Part shown: piece after piece, positions 43,579-50,869 of the stretch | Position numbering within the stretch: position 1 is the first letter of the stretch | Layout: every line of letters begins with the position of its first letter | Assembly: GCA_963844235.1 (NCBI GenBank) | Contig: CAWJNF010000008.1 | Coordinates: forward strand, 124,001-188,000 | Origin: CAWJNF01 sp963844235 | GTDB taxonomy: Bacteria > Actinomycetota > Thermoleophilia > Gaiellales > Gaiellaceae | Reading direction: 5' to 3' | Length of the DNA: 64,000 bases | Notes under the pieces: model-generated | The model's database searches: none | Seen by the model: only the letters and a program-made list of their open reading frames with translations | Told to the model about the DNA's origin: nothing | Program-made: the position numbers and the translations under genes

Positions 43579-44436
43579 GTGCCTGCGCAGATCGAGAATG
43601 TCGGGGTCGTCGGCCTGGGCACGATGGGGGCCGGGATCGCGCAGGTGTGCGTCCAGGCGGGGCTGGCCGTCCTCGGGCGCGAGGTGTCCGCGGAGCTCGG
43701 CGAGCGCGGCCGAGCGGCCGTCGCCCGTGGCCTCGCGCGCCACGTCGAGAAGGAACGAATGTCCCCGGACGAGCGGGACTTGGCGCTCGCGCGGCTCACC
43801 GTGACGACGGAGCTCGCCGACCTCGCGGCCTGCGACGTCGTCATCGAGGCAGTCGTGGAGGACCTCGCGGCCAAGCAGGTCGTCTTCCGCGAGCTCGGCG
43901 GGGTGCTGAGGGAGTCGGCGCTGATGGCGACGAACACGTCGGCGCTCTCGGTCACCGAGATAGCCGCTGCGAGCGCCCGGCCCGAGCGCGTCGTCGGGCT
44001 CCACTTCTTCAACCCCGCGCCCGTGCTGCCGCTCGTCGAGATCGTGCGCACCGAGCTCGTGGCCGAGGAGGTCGTGCAGGCGGCCCGCGCATTCGTGGAG
44101 CGGATCGGCAAGGAGCCGATCGTCTGCGGCGACAGCCCGGGGTTCGTCGTCAACCGGATCCTCATCCCCGTGCTCAACGACGCCGTCCGAGTGCTCGACG
44201 AGGGCACCGCGAGCGCCGAGGACGTCGATCGCGCGATGCGGCTCGGGACGAGCTGGCCGATCGGCCCGCTCGCCCTCATCGACCTGATCGGCCTGGACGT
44301 CCACGTCCACGCGTCGGAAGCGCTCTGGGAGGCCTACCGTGACCCGAGGTTCGCGCCGCCGCCTCTGCTCGTCCGCAAGGCCAAGGCCGGGCACCTGGGG
44401 CGCAAGTCGGGCCGCGGCTTCTTCACCTACGACTAG
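43579..44436 (+). CDS. 3-hydroxyacyl-CoA (3-hydroxybutyryl-CoA) dehydrogenase
   Basis: A 285-residue NAD(P)-dependent dehydrogenase for the beta-oxidation or butanoyl pathway. Rossmann motif VVGLGTMGAGIAQ, catalytic His in VGLHFFNPAPVLPLVE, PGFVVNRILIPVLNDA and the final GRKSGRGFFTYD are all characteristic. GTG 43579 is chosen from the family N-terminus; TACGCT (43564-43569) ends 9 nt upstream. The open frame further upstream is a shadow of the SPOR gene. Its stop TAG is part of a palindrome at 44433-44456. Confidence 0.93.
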   Translation: MPAQIENVGVVGLGTMGAGIAQVCVQAGLAVLGREVSAELGERGRAAVARGLARHVEKERMSPDERDLALARLTVTTELADLAACDVVIEAVVEDLAAKQVVFRELGGVLRESALMATNTSALSVTEIAAASARPERVVGLHFFNPAPVLPLVEIVRTELVAEEVVQAARAFVERIGKEPIVCGDSPGFVVNRILIPVLNDAVRVLDEGTASAEDVDRAMRLGTSWPIGPLALIDLIGLDVHVHASEALWEAYRDPRFAPPPLLVRKAKAGHLGRKSGRGFFTYD

Positions 44437-44456
44437 ATGATGATCTGATCATCTAG
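44433..44456. repeat. Short palindrome over a stop codon
   Basis: CTAGATGAT and ATCATCTAG arms around GATCTG. The first TAG is the stop of the preceding gene. The ends resemble the outer bases (TAGATG) of the inverted-repeat element at 15083, and a similar palindrome is at 50845. Confidence 0.55.
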
Positions 44457-44492
44457 TGTCGTCGTTTCCGTCCGCCCTGCGCTCTACGATCG

Positions 44493-44705
44493 GTGTCCGT
44501 GGCGACGTGCGCGCTCTGCCGGCGGAATCTGATGACGGGGGAGCGCTATCGCCGCTGGGAGCCGCCTGAGTCGCACCGGGCCGCTCTCGCCGTCTGCGCG
44601 CTGTGTGAGCCGGAGGCCGGCCGCGCGGGCTGGGTACGCGCCGGGGCCGGCGCGGAGCGCCAGGGGGCCCAGGCGCCCAGTTCCACCGTGCGCTTGGTAG
44701 CCTGA
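44493..44705 (+). CDS. Small zinc-ribbon-like protein
   Basis: A 70-residue protein with two CxxC knuckles, CALC near residue 6 and again at about 35, separated by RRNLMTGERYRRWEPPESHR. This is a likely zinc ribbon. GTG 44493 or GTG 44499 may start it. Function unknown; it could bind nucleic acid or protein. Preceded by the palindrome at 44433 and followed by a secreted protein gene. Confidence 0.6.
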   Translation: MSVATCALCRRNLMTGERYRRWEPPESHRAALAVCALCEPEAGRAGWVRAGAGAERQGAQAPSSTVRLVA

Positions 44706-44800
44706 TACCTCGGCCTGCCGGCCCGGTGCTCACGGTTTCCTAACAACGCGCTAAGCGCGTCCATACCTTCGTCCGAGAAAGTGGTTAAGGGTAAGCCACG

Positions 44801-45250
44801 GTGTTCCGTCCCATCGCCCTTGTTCTCGCCGTCGTCGCCGCGCTCGTCGCGAGCGGCACGACCTCCGCTGCCGCCAGCGAGAGCGGGATCGAGCTGGCCG
44901 GGGGCTCCGGCAGGGCGGTGCTGGCGCTCGAAGGAGCCGTTCTCGGCTCGATCGACCGTGGCCGCATCACGATCGCGGTCCGGCGCGGCGAGCCCCTGGT
45001 GCTCGTGCAGGGCTACGAGTGGCAACACGAAGAGCTGGACGGCGACACGACGTACGGGGGCCGTGACATGCGCTTCCGTGTCTTCCGCGGCGCCTGGCGC
45101 GTGACGATCACGGGAAGCGGCATCGACGCGAGCGCGGTCGGCCCGGGCACCATCGGGCTCCGTGGCAGCGGCCGCTACTCTCTGGACGGAGGCGAATACC
45201 ATCCCTGGCCGGAGGAGTACGACGTCATTGCCCTCGGCGCCGATGCCTAG
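44801..45250 (+). CDS. Secreted protein of unknown function (149 aa)
   Basis: GTG 44801 begins a signal peptide (IALVLAVVAALVASGTTSAAA). The mature domain is beta-rich with repeated Gly/Arg turns (AGGSGRAVLALEGAVLGSIDRG, RVTITGSGIDASAVGPGTIGL, GSGRYSLDGGEYHPWPEEYD), suggesting a jelly-roll-like or beta-sandwich fold. No enzyme motif seen. It is 52 bp upstream of a two-component pair on the same strand and may be co-transcribed with or regulated by it. Confidence 0.65.
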   Translation: MFRPIALVLAVVAALVASGTTSAAASESGIELAGGSGRAVLALEGAVLGSIDRGRITIAVRRGEPLVLVQGYEWQHEELDGDTTYGGRDMRFRVFRGAWRVTITGSGIDASAVGPGTIGLRGSGRYSLDGGEYHPWPEEYDVIALGADA

Positions 45251-45302
45251 GCGCCGACGGCGCACGCCGACCCGCTCCACCTGAACGGCGCCTCCGTATC
45301 CG

Positions 45303-46007
45303 ATGATCCAATCGATGCAAAAGGTGCTCATCGTCGAAGACGAGGAGTCGATCGCCTCGTTCGTCGCCCTGTACCTCAAGAAGGGCGGGTTCGCCGTGTC
45401 GGTCGCGCGTGACGGCGCCGATGCGCTCGCCAAGGCCTCGGCCGAGGCGCCGGCCCTCATCGTGCTCGACCTCGCGCTGCCGGACATCGACGGGATCGAC
45501 GTGTGCCGGCGGATACGCCAGCGCTCCGACGTGCCCATCCTGATGCTGACCGCCCGCGACGACGATATCGACAAGATCATCGGGCTCGAGGTGGGGGCGG
45601 ACGACTACCTTACGAAGCCGTTCAACCCGCGCGAGCTCGTCGCGCGCGTGAAGTCGATCCTTCGTCGCGCCGCGCCGTCCCGGCGGCGCCTCGAGAGCGC
45701 CGTCCTCTCTCACGGCGAGCTCTCCATCGACGCGGGCCGCCGTGAGGTGAGCGTCGCCGGCGAGGAGGTGCAGCTCGCCCCCAAGGAATTCGACCTGCTC
45801 TGGGAGCTCCTGGACCATCGCGGCATCGTGCTGACGCGCGATCAGCTGCTCGAGCGAGTCTGGGGCTACACCTTCGCGGGCGACACGCGGACCGTGGATG
45901 TCCACGTTCGTCAGCTCCGGCGTAAGCTCGGCGATGCCTGCCCGGTCGTGACGGTCTGGGGCGTCGGCTACAAAGTCTCCGCCGAGCCGAGACCGGCCGT
46001 CGTGTAA
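45303..46007 (+). CDS. OmpR-family response regulator
   Basis: A 234-residue regulator: receiver domain with DEE acidic pocket, phospho-acceptor Asp in LIVLDLALPDIDG and Lys in YLTKPFNP; winged-helix output with LAPKEFDLLWELLDHRG and RTVDVHVRQLRRKLG, ending TVWGVGYKVS. Start ATG 45303 (ATG 45315 is possible). It is followed 11 bp later by its cognate kinase gene; the pair is a classical two-component system. Stimulus unknown. Confidence 0.93.
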   Translation: MIQSMQKVLIVEDEESIASFVALYLKKGGFAVSVARDGADALAKASAEAPALIVLDLALPDIDGIDVCRRIRQRSDVPILMLTARDDDIDKIIGLEVGADDYLTKPFNPRELVARVKSILRRAAPSRRRLESAVLSHGELSIDAGRREVSVAGEEVQLAPKEFDLLWELLDHRGIVLTRDQLLERVWGYTFAGDTRTVDVHVRQLRRKLGDACPVVTVWGVGYKVSAEPRPAVV

Positions 46008-46018
46008 CTCTGAGTGGG

Positions 46019-47401
46019 ATGCGGTCCCTCCGGTTCCGCCTACCCGCCCTCTTCCTCCTCGGCGTCGTCATCGCGGGGATCGTCACCGCGGCGATCACGA
46101 TCCGCCTCTTCCAGGACTACACCGAGAGCCAGACCAAGGCCGACCTCCGGCGGCAGGCCCGCGAGCTCGGCCAGCTCTTCGCCGAGCAGGCGATCCAGAG
46201 CGTGGACGAGGGGACGGCGCCGCCGCGTCTCGTCGTGCCGCGGCTCGAGGTGGCCACCGGCACCCGCCTCTACTACGTCGGCGTCGGGCTCTTTCCCGGT
46301 GACGTCTCCGGTCTCCGCCGGCTGACGCCCGAACAGGCAGGGCTTGCCGCTCCGCCGGAGAGCACGCAGACCTTCGAGCTGGTGCCTCCCGGCGAGGATC
46401 GCACGTATCTCGCCATCGCGGAGCCCGTCGAGGTGCTCGGGGAGACGTTCGGGGCGCTCGTCGTGGCAAAGCCGAAAGCGGAGCTGCGCAATCGCTGGCT
46501 CGTCCTCATCTGGCGAGTGGGCCTCGCCTGCCTCGGCGGGCTCGTCGTCGCGGGCCTGCTGTTCCTCTACCTGTCGCGCCGAGTGACACGCCCGGTCCTT
46601 GCTCTCTCGCGTGCGGCCGACGAGGTTGCCGCCGGCAGGTACGACGTCCGGATTCCGGAGGCGCGCTCGGGCGACGAGATCGCCCACCTCACCAACCGCT
46701 TCGGCGAGATGACCCGCAAACTGGCGGAGGCGGACGAGCTGGAGCGGCATTTCCTGATGACCGTGTCGCATGAGCTGCGCACCCCGCTGACGGCGATCCG
46801 AGGGCATGTCGAGGCGCTGCGCGAGGGGCTCGTCGAGGACGCCGAGGCGCGGGCGGCCTCGCTCGATGTCGTGGCCGCCGAGACCGAGCGGCTCTCGCGC
46901 CTGGTCGGCGACCTGCTCGATCTGGCCAAGCTCGACGCGAATCGCTTCACGCTGGTGCGGGAGGAAGTCGACCTCGGCCGCCTGCTCGCCCAGGCCTACC
47001 ACTCCTTCGCCGAGTCGGCCAAGGGTCGCCATATCCGCTTCGAGCGCCACCTGGACGGGGCGCCGACGCTCGCGACCGACGGCGACCGGGTATTGCAGAT
47101 CGTCTCCAACCTGCTCGTGAACGCGTTCGACTGGACGCCCGACGGCGGCCGCGTGTCGCTCGCCCTGGAGCGAGCGAATGGCCGTGTCGCGGTCAGCGTC
47201 TCCGACACGGGGCCCGGTGTTCCGGCAGCGGAGCGGGAGTTGATCTTCCGGCCGTTCTGGTCGGGCCACGGGCAGGGTACCGGGCTCGGCCTGGCCATAG
47301 CCCACGAGCTCGCGCACGCCCTCGGCGGCGGCATCGAGCTCGATTCCGAGCCGGGGAACGGATCGCGGTTCACGCTCGTGCTGCCCGCGAACCGACCGTA
47401 G
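46019..47401 (+). CDS. Membrane sensor histidine kinase
   Basis: A 460-residue kinase: transmembrane helices at about 8-28 and 165-187 flanking an external sensor domain of about 135 residues, then HAMP (SRRVTRPVLALSRAADEVAAG), the phospho-acceptor His in FLMTVSHELRTPLTAIRGH, and ATPase motifs NLLVNAFDWTPDGG, DTGPGVP and GQGTGLGLAIAHEL. Partner of the response regulator just upstream. Its stop TAG (47399-47401) is the beginning of a perfect PAL palindrome. Confidence 0.93.
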   Translation: MRSLRFRLPALFLLGVVIAGIVTAAITIRLFQDYTESQTKADLRRQARELGQLFAEQAIQSVDEGTAPPRLVVPRLEVATGTRLYYVGVGLFPGDVSGLRRLTPEQAGLAAPPESTQTFELVPPGEDRTYLAIAEPVEVLGETFGALVVAKPKAELRNRWLVLIWRVGLACLGGLVVAGLLFLYLSRRVTRPVLALSRAADEVAAGRYDVRIPEARSGDEIAHLTNRFGEMTRKLAEADELERHFLMTVSHELRTPLTAIRGHVEALREGLVEDAEARAASLDVVAAETERLSRLVGDLLDLAKLDANRFTLVREEVDLGRLLAQAYHSFAESAKGRHIRFERHLDGAPTLATDGDRVLQIVSNLLVNAFDWTPDGGRVSLALERANGRVAVSVSDTGPGVPAAERELIFRPFWSGHGQGTGLGLAIAHELAHALGGGIELDSEPGNGSRFTLVLPANRP

Positions 47402-47423
47402 GGCCGGATATATCCGGCCCTAC
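47398..47423. repeat. PAL palindromic repeat over the kinase stop codon
   Basis: A perfect 26-bp palindrome with arms GTAGGGCCGGATA / TATCCGGCCCTAC; each arm lacks the same G relative to the 28-bp copy after gap, a paired change. TAG is the stop codon of the sensor kinase gene. Confidence 0.9.
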
Positions 47424-47562
47424 GATTGCCCAAACGTCGGGTCGCTCGCTGCCGGCTGGCGGCGCGATCCTGCGACGGGCAGGTCGCGCGACGTCGGCGC
47501 TCTTCTCGGGAGTTCAGGACGCGTCGAGACCGCGTCTCACGCGGCCCGCGGGCTCGATCCGG

Positions 47563-48018
47563 CTAGGCGGGCCGCAGCACCGAGGCGGGCTCGCCGTTGC
47601 GGTCGGGCTCGCGCTCCAGCCGCTCGAGCGTGCGCTCGATGCGGTCGAGGCGCCGCTCCGCGGCCTTCCAGCCGGAGGCGACGAGCTCGACGAGGAGGGC
47701 GAGATCCTCGACTCGCGCGCGTCGCTCGGCCTCGATGACCGTGTCGAGGCGCTCGAGGCGGCGGATCGTCTGGCCAGAGAGCCCCCTTACCTCGGCGAGG
47801 CTGCGCGCGACCGGCATCACCTCTGCCTGCATGCCCTCGCGGAGGGCGCTCGAGAGTCGAGCGGGTAGCGCCGCCTCGAGCTCGGCGGTGCGCTCGGCGA
47901 GCGCCTCGACTCCTGCACGGGCACGATCGAGCGCGGCAGCCAGGTCCGGCTCGCGCGGGCCTCCGCGCTCGCGCTCGACGAGCCGCATCCGTGCGCGCTC
48001 CAGCATCTCGGCGTTCAT
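47563..48018 (-). CDS. Coiled-coil protein of unknown function
   Basis: A 151-residue, charged, alpha-helical protein: heptad-like runs through ALDRARAGVEALAERTAELEAAL and RRLDRIERTLERLERE. No signal peptide or membrane segment. ATG 48018 is preceded by TAGCGT with a 7-nt gap. Divergent from queA with only 26 bp between starts, so the promoters overlap. Function unknown. Confidence 0.65.
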   Translation of the reverse strand: MNAEMLERARMRLVERERGGPREPDLAAALDRARAGVEALAERTAELEAALPARLSSALREGMQAEVMPVARSLAEVRGLSGQTIRRLERLDTVIEAERRARVEDLALLVELVASGWKAAERRLDRIERTLERLEREPDRNGEPASVLRPA

Positions 48019-48044
48019 CGTCTCGACGCTACCGTTCGTGTCGG

Positions 48045-49223
48045 ATGGACACGAGCGAGCTCGACTATCTGCTGCCGCCCGAGCTAATCGCCCAGCAGCC
48101 GCTCGCCGTACGCGATTCGTCGCGGCTGCTCGTCTACGAGCGCGCGAGCGGCTCGACGCGCCGGCGTTCCTTCTCCGACCTGCCGAGAGAGCTGCCGGAC
48201 GGCGCGCTCGTCGTCCTCAACGACACGCGGGTCGTTCCGGGTCGCTTGCGCGTCCAGCGGCCGGGTGGCGGCGACGCGGAGGTGCTGCTGCTCGAGCGCC
48301 GAAACGGGCAGGGTCTCTGGGAGGCGCTGGCCCGCCCGTCGCGGCGCCTCCGGCCGGGCATGCGGCTTTCGATGGTTAATTCCACGATCCACGCGCGGCC
48401 GGATGCGCCATCTGGCGCGTCTGGGCCGCTTCCGTCTCTGTCTGCGAGGCGGTGCGGCCTCTCAACAGAGCCGTGCGCTTCGCGAGGCCGGGGCTTGCCG
48501 AGGCGTCCAGCCTCGCCTGCGCCCCGGCCTCGTGTCCCAGAGCGGCCAGCTGACGCCCCGGTGAGGGCGGATCTCGTGGAATCAACCATCTCGGGTGGCG
48601 GGGAGCTCGAGCTGCTCGAGTCGCTGGGCGAGGGCCGCTGGCTCGTCCGGCTCGGCGGCGAGCCGGACGGCGACACGCCGCTCCCACCCTACATCCGCGC
48701 CCCGCTCGACGACCCGGACCGCTACCAGACGGTGTACGCGGACGAGGCCGGCTCGGCCGCCGCGCCAACGGCCGGTCTGCATTTCACGCCGGAGCTGCTC
48801 GGCCGGCTTCCCAGCGTGGAGCGGATCACCCTCCACGTCGGCCTCGACACCTTTCGGCCCGTCACCAGCGGCACGGTCGAGGAGCACCCGATCCACGGCG
48901 AGCGCTACCGCGTCGAGCCGGACGCGTGGGAGCGCATCCAGGCGGCGGCCTGCGTCGTCGCGGTCGGCACGACCACGGTGCGTGTTCTCGAGACGCTTGC
49001 CCGCGGAGCGCCCCTGACGGGTCGGACAGACCTCTTCGTCACGCCCGGGTTCGAGTTCCGGCGTGTCGACTGCCTGGTGACCAACTTCCATCTTCCGCGC
49101 ACGAGCCTGCTCGCCCTCGTCATGGCCTTCGCCGGAGTGGAGCAGACGCGAGAGCTCTATCGCCTCGCGATCGCCGAGCGCTACCGGTTCTACTCCTTCG
49201 GCGATGCGATGGTCATCCTGTGA
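48045..49223 (+). CDS. queA: S-adenosylmethionine:tRNA ribosyltransferase-isomerase with an in-frame element insertion
   Basis: Transfers and isomerises the ribosyl part of AdoMet to preQ1 in tRNA, giving epoxyqueuosine. Family motifs flank the insertion: YLLPPELIAQQPL, VVLNDTRVVPGRL, then AAPTAGLHFTPELL, HVGLDTFRPV, HGERYRVE and VTNFHLPRTSLL. Residues about 110-183 are encoded by a 220-bp inverted-repeat element plus its 2-bp target duplication; 222 bp equals 74 codons, so the frame stays open. The product is 392 residues; without the insert about 318. Whether the protein works with the insert, which lies just after RRLRPGMRL, cannot be told. Clusters with tgt, yajC and secDF. Confidence 0.92.
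   Translation: MDTSELDYLLPPELIAQQPLAVRDSSRLLVYERASGSTRRRSFSDLPRELPDGALVVLNDTRVVPGRLRVQRPGGGDAEVLLLERRNGQGLWEALARPSRRLRPGMRLSMVNSTIHARPDAPSGASGPLPSLSARRCGLSTEPCASRGRGLPRRPASPAPRPRVPERPADAPVRADLVESTISGGGELELLESLGEGRWLVRLGGEPDGDTPLPPYIRAPLDDPDRYQTVYADEAGSAAAPTAGLHFTPELLGRLPSVERITLHVGLDTFRPVTSGTVEEHPIHGERYRVEPDAWERIQAAACVVAVGTTTVRVLETLARGAPLTGRTDLFVTPGFEFRRVDCLVTNFHLPRTSLLALVMAFAGVEQTRELYRLAIAERYRFYSFGDAMVIL
48371..48590. mobile_element. Miniature inverted-repeat element, copy 2 (220 bp), inside queA
   Basis: Terminal repeats GATGGTTAATTCCACGA and TCGTGGAATCAACCATC (one mismatch) are flanked by TC at 48369-48370 and 48591-48592. The reverse complement matches copy 1 (15083-15249) closely but has about 53 extra bp in the middle. 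No transposase gene. No stop codon arises in the queA frame. Confidence 0.88.
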
Positions 49224-49228
49224 CGGAC

Positions 49229-49253
49229 GGGCCGGGTGAGATCCGGCCCCTAC
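49229..49253. repeat. PAL palindromic repeat between queA and tgt
   Basis: GGGCCGGGT...ATCCGGCCC around GAG, ending CCTAC, starting 6 bp after the queA stop codon. One arm change breaks perfect symmetry. Confidence 0.75.
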
Positions 49254-49281
49254 GGGGTCTCCGGCGAGATGGGGCGTCGCC

Positions 49282-50403
49282 GTGACGCGTTTCACGGTCA
49301 CCGCCACGGACGGACAGGCTCGCGCCGGAGTCCTGCGCACTGCGCACGGCGACGTGCCGACTCCCGCGTTCATGCCGGTCGGGACGAAGGGGTCGGTGAA
49401 GGGGATCGACCCGGACGTGCTGGCGGGGCTCGGCGCCTCGATCGTGCTCGCGAACACCTACCACCTGCATCTCCGCCCAGGCGAGGAGGTGATCGCCGAG
49501 CTCGGGGGCCTGCATAGCTTCATGGGCTGGAACTGGCCGATCCTCACCGACTCCGGCGGCTTCCAGGTGTTCTCCCTGCGCGACAGCATCGTCTCGCTGG
49601 ACGAGGACGGCGTCACCTTCCGCTCCGTCTACGACGGCACGCCGGCGCGTCTGACACCCGAGCAGGCGGGCGCCATCCAGCGGTCACTCGGCTCCGACGT
49701 CGCCATGTGCCTCGACGTCTGCGAGCCGGCAGGGGTCGCTCGCGCGGAGCTCGAGCGGGCCGTCAGCCTGACGACAGCATGGGCGCAGCGACAGATCGCC
49801 GCGCCCCGCGCCGACGGCCAGCTCCTCTTCGGCATCACCCAGGGAGGCGTCGACGTCGACCTCCGGCGACGTTCCATCGAGGAGATCGCGGAGCTCGGGT
49901 TCGACGGGCACGCGCTCGGCGGTCTGCTCGTCGGCGAGGAGCGCGAGGCGAGGCTCGACACCGTCGAGTGGGCAGCGCCTCTGCTCCCCGCGGACCGGCC
50001 GCGCTACTTCATGGGCATCGGCGATCCGGCGGGGATCCTCGACGTGATCGAGCGGGGCGTCGACATGTTCGATTGCGTGCTTCCCACCCGCATAGGCCGG
50101 ACCGGATCGGCGCTCACGTGGGAGGGGCGTCTCAACCTTCGGAACGCACGGTTTGCCCGTGACCGGCGTCCGCTCGACGAGGCGTGCCACTGCCCCGCCT
50201 GCTCCCGCTTCTCGAGGGCCTACCTCCGGCACCTCGTCAACCAGCAAGAGCTGCTGGGCCTGCTACTTTTGTCAGTTCACAACGTGCGATTTCTCCTCGA
50301 CGTGACCGCCGGCGCGCGGGCGGCGATCGAGCGAGGCGCATACGCCTCGTACAAGGCGGACGCGCTCGCCCGGCTCGCCGACGCCAGGGTCCCGGCCGGC
50401 TAG
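49282..50403 (+). CDS. tgt: tRNA-guanine transglycosylase (queuine tRNA-ribosyltransferase)
   Basis: Exchanges guanine at position 34 of certain tRNAs for preQ1. The 373-residue protein has FMPVGTKGSVKG, NTYHLHLRPG, the catalytic LTDSGGFQVFSL, GITQGGVD, LGGLLVGE, DCVLPTRIGRTG and the zinc ligands CHCPAC...H in the C-terminal part. GTG 49282 is the start. With queA upstream and yajC-secDF downstream, this is the order seen in many bacteria. queG at 39 kb completes the later steps of the pathway. Confidence 0.96.
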   Translation: MTRFTVTATDGQARAGVLRTAHGDVPTPAFMPVGTKGSVKGIDPDVLAGLGASIVLANTYHLHLRPGEEVIAELGGLHSFMGWNWPILTDSGGFQVFSLRDSIVSLDEDGVTFRSVYDGTPARLTPEQAGAIQRSLGSDVAMCLDVCEPAGVARAELERAVSLTTAWAQRQIAAPRADGQLLFGITQGGVDVDLRRRSIEEIAELGFDGHALGGLLVGEEREARLDTVEWAAPLLPADRPRYFMGIGDPAGILDVIERGVDMFDCVLPTRIGRTGSALTWEGRLNLRNARFARDRRPLDEACHCPACSRFSRAYLRHLVNQQELLGLLLLSVHNVRFLLDVTAGARAAIERGAYASYKADALARLADARVPAG

Positions 50404-50416
50404 GAAAGGAACAGCA

Positions 50417-50815
50417 GTGGGTGGTAGCGGCTTTCTCATCGTCCTTCTCGGGATGTTCGCAGTGATGTACTTCCTGCTCATCCGCCCGCAGAAGGCGAAG
50501 CAGCGAGCGGCGCAGGACATGCTCAGCCGCTTGGCGCCCGGTGACGAGGTGATCACGATCGGCGGCATCTACGGCGACGTTGTCGAGGTGCACGACGACA
50601 AGGTCGTCGTCGAGATCGCCGAGGACGTGCACATCGAGGTCGCCCGCAAAGCGATCTCGAGCATCGTGCCGCCGGAGACACCCGAGACCGGCCCGGGCAA
50701 GGAGCTCGAGGGCGAGTACCAGGAGCCGGTCGTGGTGGGCGAGCCCGAGGCCGACGGCGCCCCGGACCCGGTGCGCGAGGACAAGCGCTGGGGGGTCTTC
50801 GGCCGCCGTTCCTGA
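50417..50815 (+). CDS. yajC: Preprotein translocase subunit YajC
   Basis: A 132-residue protein with one N-terminal transmembrane helix (FLIVLLGMFAVMYFLLIRPQ) and the typical KAKQRAAQDMLSRLAPGDEVITIGGIYG domain; the acidic C-terminal tail of about 40 residues is longer than usual. YajC joins SecDF at the Sec translocon. GTG 50417 has an AGGAAAGGAA ribosome site upstream. It lies between tgt and secDF as in many bacteria. Confidence 0.93.
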   Translation: MGGSGFLIVLLGMFAVMYFLLIRPQKAKQRAAQDMLSRLAPGDEVITIGGIYGDVVEVHDDKVVVEIAEDVHIEVARKAISSIVPPETPETGPGKELEGEYQEPVVVGEPEADGAPDPVREDKRWGVFGRRS

Positions 50816-50844
50816 CGTGCTCGCGACCCGACAGACCTCCATCC

Positions 50845-50865
50845 AGATGATTGATCGCCTCATCT
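50845..50865. repeat. Short palindrome upstream of secDF
   Basis: AGATGA and TCATCT arms around TTGATCGCC. The left part AGATGATTGAT resembles the ends of the inverted-repeat element (GATGGTTGATTCC), so it may be a remnant or footprint. It ends 4 bp before the secDF start. Confidence 0.4.
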
Positions 50866-50869
50866 AGCC

